Below the pieces are notes generated by a model, which saw nothing but the letters and a program-made list of their open reading frames with translations, made no database searches and had not been told where the DNA came from. From Chondromyces crocatus (GTDB taxonomy: Bacteria > Myxococcota_A > Polyangia > Polyangiales > Polyangiaceae): a stretch of DNA of 64,000 nucleotides. Positions 62,301-64,000 of the stretch are shown here, one piece after another (the stretch's first letter is position 1; each line of letters opens with the position of its first letter). The stretch covers positions 6,526,525-6,590,524 of the forward strand of contig NZ_CP012159.1 of assembly GCF_001189295.1 (NCBI RefSeq), written 5' to 3'. Made by a program: the position numbers and the translations under genes.

Positions 62301-64000
62301 GCTCGTTTCCTTCCACGGGCTGCAAGCGGGCGAGGGCCTCACGGTCCCCTTGCCAGAGCTGCTGGATGCGCTGGAACGTCGGGCCGTACTGGAGCCCTTG
62401 CTCACGGAGCGCCTCGTAGTGCTGCGCGACCTCCAGAGCGCCGGGACACTGCGCTTGCAACGCCGCGAGCGACAGGGGAGCGGGCGTCGCCTCGGCCTCT
62501 CCGGCAGCACGCTGCACGGTGGCCGAGACGTGCAGCGTCCATGCCTGATCCACGGCCTGCGGGGCGAGGCTCGAGATGCGCAGCGAGAGCGTCCCCTGCC
62601 CTTCCTCGGCCAGCGCCACCTGAACGGTGCGCGGCTGGTCTTCGTGGAGCGTGAGCGCTTCATGGAAGGTCAGGGTGTCGAGGGGGTGGACCCCTGGGCC
62701 GATGGCCCGCTCGACCGCGGCCAGCGCCATGTCCACGTAGGCGGACGCCGGAAGCACGATGGCGTCCAGGATCCGGTGGTCGGCGAGCCAGGCGATCGCC
62801 GGAAGGCGCAGCTCGGTCTGCCAGAAGTGCATTCCGGGCTGCGTGGAGGGGCGGAACGTGTCCCCGAGGAGCGGGTGGTCGCTCTCGCCGTGGCTCCATC
62901 CGGCGCTGGCGCGGACGAGCGGCGCGCGGTCCAGCCAGAAGCGCTCCCGCTGGAAGGGATAGGTCGGCAGCGAGGCGCACGGGCTGCCCTCGGGATACAG
63001 CCCCTCGAACCGGACCGGGTAGCCGCGCACGTGAAGCTGCCCGAGCGACAGGAGCAACGCCGCACGCTCGTCCTGGCCGCGCCGCAAGCTGGCCACGCCC
63101 GCTGCGACGTCGTCTCCCGCCTGCCGCAGCATCGGCTCCATCGCCGGGAGCAGCACCGGGTGCGGTCCCACCTCCACGAACAGCGTGTGCCCGTCGTCCA
63201 GGAGCTGCTGCACCGCACGCGCGAACTGCACCGGCTCTCGCACGTTTCTCGCCCAGTACCCGGCCGAGAACGCGCCGCCTTCCTGCACCCCGCCCATCAC
63301 CGTCGAGTAGATCGGGCACTGCTCCGCCTGCGGCGAGAGTTCCTTCAGCGCTTCGCGCAGCTCTGGCAGCAGCGGCTCCACCTGCGGGCTGTGCGAGGCC
63401 ACGTCGATCTTCACCCGGCGGCAGAACACGCCCTCCGCTTCCAGGCTCGACAGCAGCGCGTCCAGCGCCGCCGGGTCGCCCGAGATTCCTGTCGTCTGCG
63501 GGTTGTTCACCACCGCCACCGACAGCAGGTGCTCGCGTCCTTGCAGCCGCTTCGCCACCTCTTCCTGAGGCAGCTCCACCACCCCGATCGTCCCCTGCCC
63601 GCTGATCCGGTGCATCAGCCGGCTGCGGTGACAGACCACCTGCGCCGCATCCCGCAGGCTCAGCACACCGGCCACATGCGCCGCCGCGATCTCGCCCAGG
63701 CTGTGGCCCACCACCGCGTCCGGCGTCACGCCCCACGAGGCCCACAGCGCCGCCAGCGAGACCCCCACGCCGAACAGCACCGGCTGCACCACGTCCGTTC
63801 GCTCCAGCGGCGGCGTGTCCGCGTCCCCGCGCAGCACTGCCGACAGCGACCAGTCCACGTGCTCGCTCAGCGCGGCCTCGCACGCCGCGATTGCCGCTGC
63901 GAACACCGGCTCCTCCGCAAGCAGCTGCCGCCCCATCCCCACCCACTGCCCACCGTACCCCGGGAACACGAACGCCACCCGCGGACGCCCTCTGGGCGCC
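53386..64000 (-). CDS. Type I PKS, two modules visible: (..)AT-DH-KR-ACP then KS-AT-DH-ER-KR-ACP (N-terminus beyond window)
   Basis: The frame enters at the right edge inside the first AT. Module 1: AT (64.0-63.0 kb) with FPGYGGQWVGMG, GHSLGEIAAAH and VASH (methylmalonyl); DH (62.9-62.0 kb), whose motif reads DHRILDAIVLP, with Asp for the usual Gly; KR (61.3-60.7 kb), GVLDDA, B-type; ACP LGVDSLTG (60.3 kb). Module 2: KS (60.0-58.7 kb) with DTACSSS, IEAHGTG and KTNLGH; an almost identical VASH AT (58.4-57.4 kb); DH with DHRIQEAAVLP (Glu for Gly); ER (55.7-54.7 kb) with MNFRDVL and HAATGGVGLAAVQ; KR GVLDDR; ACP LGIDSLTG (53.7 kb). Module 2 should give a saturated alpha-methyl unit. The C-terminal tail is an acidic docking helix (MSDEDFAALVQGELDG). 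It is the first of the four PKS genes here and translationally close to the next (10-nt gap). Confidence 0.95.
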   Translation of the reverse strand, partial: APRGRPRVAFVFPGYGGQWVGMGRQLLAEEPVFAAAIAACEAALSEHVDWSLSAVLRGDADTPPLERTDVVQPVLFGVGVSLAALWASWGVTPDAVVGHSLGEIAAAHVAGVLSLRDAAQVVCHRSRLMHRISGQGTIGVVELPQEEVAKRLQGREHLLSVAVVNNPQTTGISGDPAALDALLSSLEAEGVFCRRVKIDVASHSPQVEPLLPELREALKELSPQAEQCPIYSTVMGGVQEGGAFSAGYWARNVREPVQFARAVQQLLDDGHTLFVEVGPHPVLLPAMEPMLRQAGDDVAAGVASLRRGQDERAALLLSLGQLHVRGYPVRFEGLYPEGSPCASLPTYPFQRERFWLDRAPLVRASAGWSHGESDHPLLGDTFRPSTQPGMHFWQTELRLPAIAWLADHRILDAIVLPASAYVDMALAAVERAIGPGVHPLDTLTFHEALTLHEDQPRTVQVALAEEGQGTLSLRISSLAPQAVDQAWTLHVSATVQRAAGEAEATPAPLSLAALQAQCPGALEVAQHYEALREQGLQYGPTFQRIQQLWQGDREALARLQPVEGNELHAVHPALLDAAFQTLSAAMPAARHRGPVMPVGLQQFRLFQRPGAEVWCHVRLRDLPADARAVEGDVLLLDGDGQVIAEALGLRVQLLEAPRRAEEDLFLSLHWQPALAPVLADPPSPGRLLVLADRSGTAQALLAALAEHGIPALAAVPHGVEFPTGVETVAFDPERSDGLDAVLERAFAEGIPCRGVVHLLSLDATPPEATTAASLERDETVLCGSVIHLVQALDRRTSRNPPRLWLVTRGVHRVVPSDERVAPAQAPLWGLARTLAYEHPELDCTRIDLGAQPAPDEVHALVQELSTATRDEEEIALRSDGRFAARLLRRAETPREVPASALASAGDAVNPALRADGSYLITGGLGGLGLSIARWMVDQGARHLVLLGRSGATTPEQHAALAALAEAGASVRVAQADVQDATQLGQLLDDLRATLPPLRGIVHAAGVLDDALLLQQDVAKLRKVMAPKVAGAWNLHALTRETALDFFVLYSSGAALLGSPGQANYAAANAFLDALAHHRRALGLPAISIGWGSFSEAGMAAAQASRGTRLAQRGLRSLTPAEGVAILGRLLGASDAQLGAVPIDLRQWIEFYPQAASSPLLSELARGVTRGRRAATQRGTAREALRAVAPAARRAALERFVRDEVAHVLQLDPARIAWRAPFKNLGVDSLTGLELRNRLEAGLGLTLSATLIWTYASVAALAEHLLEQLLPTLEVTPRVAPSTVVTSARAALAEARPGAPARVSLPGAPDATRAPEGTPHDAQLQQALATIDALQDELAAQESLATEPIAIIGMSCRLPGGGTDPEAFWQVLERGVDGVREIPVERWPVGAPDKDLPGTRWGGFLDQVDTFDAAFFGIAPREAQSLDPQQRLLLEVAWEALEHAGQPADRLVGSRTGVFIGMMTLDYQRRVTARGVSHLDAYSATGTATCFAPGRLAYVLGLEGPTLAVDTACSSSLVAVHLACQSLRKGESQMALAGGVNVMLSRTTMYLVAKTQAVSPDGRCKAFDASANGFVRGEGCGVLVLKRLSDAQRDGDRIIALIRGSAVNQDGRSTGLTTPNVLSQQALLRQSLADARVEPSELGYIEAHGTGTSLGDPIEMEALKAALGAPRADGSTCPIGSVKTNLGHLEAAAGVAGILKVVLSLQHETIPRHLHFKALNPRISLDDTPFYIPTERIPWRRGERRRVAGVSSFGMSGTNAHVVLEEAPAQAVEAAATAVRLPLLLPLSARSPEALTALASLYAAHLGALKDDVSALRDVVYTAGVRRAHHDHRAVAVGRDRAEIAAALIAFTEGRAHPGLSAGRVGPELRPRVAFVFPGYGGQWVGMGRQLLAEEPVFAAAIAACEAALSEHVDWSLSAVLRGDADTPPLERTDVVQPVLFGVGVSLAALWASWGVTPDAVVGHSLGEIAAAHVAGVLSLRDAAQVVCHRSRLMHRISGQGTIGVVELPQEEVAKRLQGREHLLSVAVVNNPQTTGISGDPEALDALLSSLEAEGVFCRRVKIDVASHSPQVEPLLPELREALKGLSPQAEQCPIYSTVTGGVQEGGAFTAGYWARNVREPVQFARAVQQLLDDGHTLFVEVGPHPVLLPAMEPMLRQAGEDVAAGVASVRRGQDERGSLLSGLGGLYARGYPVRFEGLYPEGGQCASLPTYPFQRERFWLDDVSDPEATRDGAPRGGDHPLLGGAFASSTQPGTHFWQAELRTDAPSWLADHRIQEAAVLPGAAYVEMALAAAERTLGAGVHVLDTLTFHEALTLHEGQPTTVQIALTEEGGGGLSVRISSLNPQATARDWTLHASVLVRAATPTAEGAVTPPRTSLEALQGQCATPVEAAHHYEALGAQGLQYGPAFQRVQQLWRGDREALARLQPADPGEPYALHPALLDAAFQTLSAAVSASGPGGPAVPVALERVRLFQRPGAEVWCHARLRDLPADARAVEGDVLLLDGNGQVIAEALGLRVQFLEAPRRTDDDLYLSLHWQPALAPVPAASPTAGRFLVLADRSGTAQALLTALVEQGIPALAVVPRGVAPPAGVEAVESDLSTPAEVDALLERASADGVPCRGIVHLLGLDATSPAATTLASLEHDQAALCGSVLQILQAHARRVTRNPPRLWLVTRGVHRVGASDRDVSIAQAPLWGLARTIAYEHPELDCTRIDLAAQPTPGEADALLQELLASTRDEEEIALRLDGRFAARLQRRAPEASATVDTPTLVPAADLAFRLESDQPGVLDRLALRTTERRPPGPGEVEIRIQAAGMNFRDVLLALGALPNANPDEPLPFGGECAGVVVAVGEGVTHLQPGQEVVAVARGTMGSFVTTPATLVLPKPARLTPEEAATLPIAHLSAYYALAHVARLAPGERILIHAATGGVGLAAVQWARHVGAEIFATASSPEKHAHLRALGVQHISDSRSLRFVQDIQAWTQGEGVDVVLNSLSGDFIPKSLELLRDHGRFIELGMRDYVANAQLGLRPFLRNLSFALVDLMDMSRKRPERVRALFEEMLALVEQGALQPLPHTAFPIAAHGDAFQHMVNARHIGKIVVTLDSPTVPVRPAAHPAFAVRADATYLITGGLGGLGLSLARWLVTSGARHLALLGRSAPTTTAQHDALAELRALGATVLTEAVDVADRGALAATFARIAERMPALRGVIHAAGVLDDRLLTAQDLESFRKVMAPKIAGAWNLHELTKALPLDAFVLYSSAASLLGSPGQGNYAAANAFLDALAHHRRALGLPALSVNWGAFSEVGLAASQDNRGSRLAQRGMRGLSPAEGNDALGHLLAVGGDQLGVLALDVRQWIEFYPQAASSPLLSDLARDATRGKPRGGGRSAVLDALHAAPSEARPGLLEQFLRDQVGQVLQLEPARIERHAPFKGLGIDSLTGLELRNRIEAGLRLTLSATLVWTYPTIATLTEHLGSKIGHGAGTAGAPGAGADAAGRPDVAIEVAADAEGAADDDLMEQNLAGMSDEDFAALVQGELDGQGEEL
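57401..58392 (-). repeat. Near-identical AT-domain direct repeat, copy 2 (module 2)
   Basis: This segment is colinear with 62993-63984 at a constant offset of 5592 bp (1864 codons) with no gaps. From about 57530 to 58391 only scattered base changes are seen. It begins at the AT start [10 protein letters not shown] and ends near the post-AT linker PTYPFQRERF. Codons inside favour G-ending triplets, unlike the C-ending flanks. Confidence 0.9.
62993..63984 (-). repeat. Near-identical AT-domain direct repeat, copy 1 (module 1)
   Basis: This is the partner of 57401-58392 at offset 5592 bp. The encoded AT domains differ at only a handful of residues over about 290 positions (for example PAAL/PEAL, LKEL/LKGL, MGGV/TGGV). 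Divergence rises only in the last 80 bp toward 62993. Confidence 0.9.

Overview
The window is very GC-rich and gene-dense. Its gene set suggests a myxobacterium of the Sorangium/Polyangium/Chondromyces kind: a Hanks-type Ser/Thr kinase with a C-terminal membrane anchor, many Ala/Pro-rich linkers, lipoproteins, a Uma2-family protein, and a large modular type I polyketide synthase (PKS) with myxobacterial-style linkers. This is inferred from gene content; there is no rRNA to confirm it. I saw no rRNA, tRNA, CRISPR array, transposase or phage gene.

Region 1 (1-13 kb) is mostly housekeeping. It starts with a truncated zinc-finger/ParA fusion protein on the minus strand. A minus-strand proteostasis block follows, transcribed tig > clpP > clpX > lon > purH. 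A small acidic protein with its own strong terminator lies just upstream of tig. On the plus strand are parA and parB, which overlap by 4 bp. Region 2 (12-23.6 kb) holds a coupled minus-strand set (cheR-like > glnD > TPR lipoprotein, both junctions ATGA), a Cys-rich lipoprotein, a small unknown protein, a solo MlaF-type ABC ATPase, a Ser/Thr kinase and a large dynamin-like GTPase.

Region 3 (23.7 kb to the right edge) looks like one biosynthetic gene cluster that continues past the window. Tailoring and supply genes occupy 23.7-36.4 kb: a cytochrome P450, a 2-oxoglutarate/Fe(II) oxygenase, an ornithine-carbamoyltransferase-like enzyme with altered substrate residues, a SbnA-like enzyme and, 7 kb away, a SbnB-like dehydrogenase. 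There is also a macrolide-type glycosyltransferase, an MFS exporter, a sugar 3,4-ketoisomerase and a sugar 3-aminotransferase. SbnA plus SbnB should make L-2,3-diaminopropionate. The carbamoyltransferase could turn that into beta-ureidoalanine, as VioL-type enzymes do in viomycin biosynthesis. The ketoisomerase and aminotransferase should make a dTDP-3-amino-3,6-dideoxyhexose for the glycosyltransferase.

Four minus-strand PKS genes follow (36.5-64 kb), with five modules visible. In transcription order these are [KS beyond edge]-AT-DH-KR-ACP; KS-AT-DH-ER-KR-ACP; KS-AT-DH-KR-ACP; KS-AT-KR-ACP; KS-AT-DH-KR-ACP. Acyltransferase motifs predict methylmalonyl units in the first three and malonyl units in the last two. 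All ketoreductases carry B-type acidic motifs. No thioesterase and no NRPS module is visible, so the starter, the amino-acid incorporation step and the release step lie elsewhere.

Other notable features are a six-copy 43-bp tandem array with alternating palindromes after the exporter gene, a 45-bp in-frame repeat in a PKS linker, and two almost identical AT domains whose codon use differs from the surrounding PKS.
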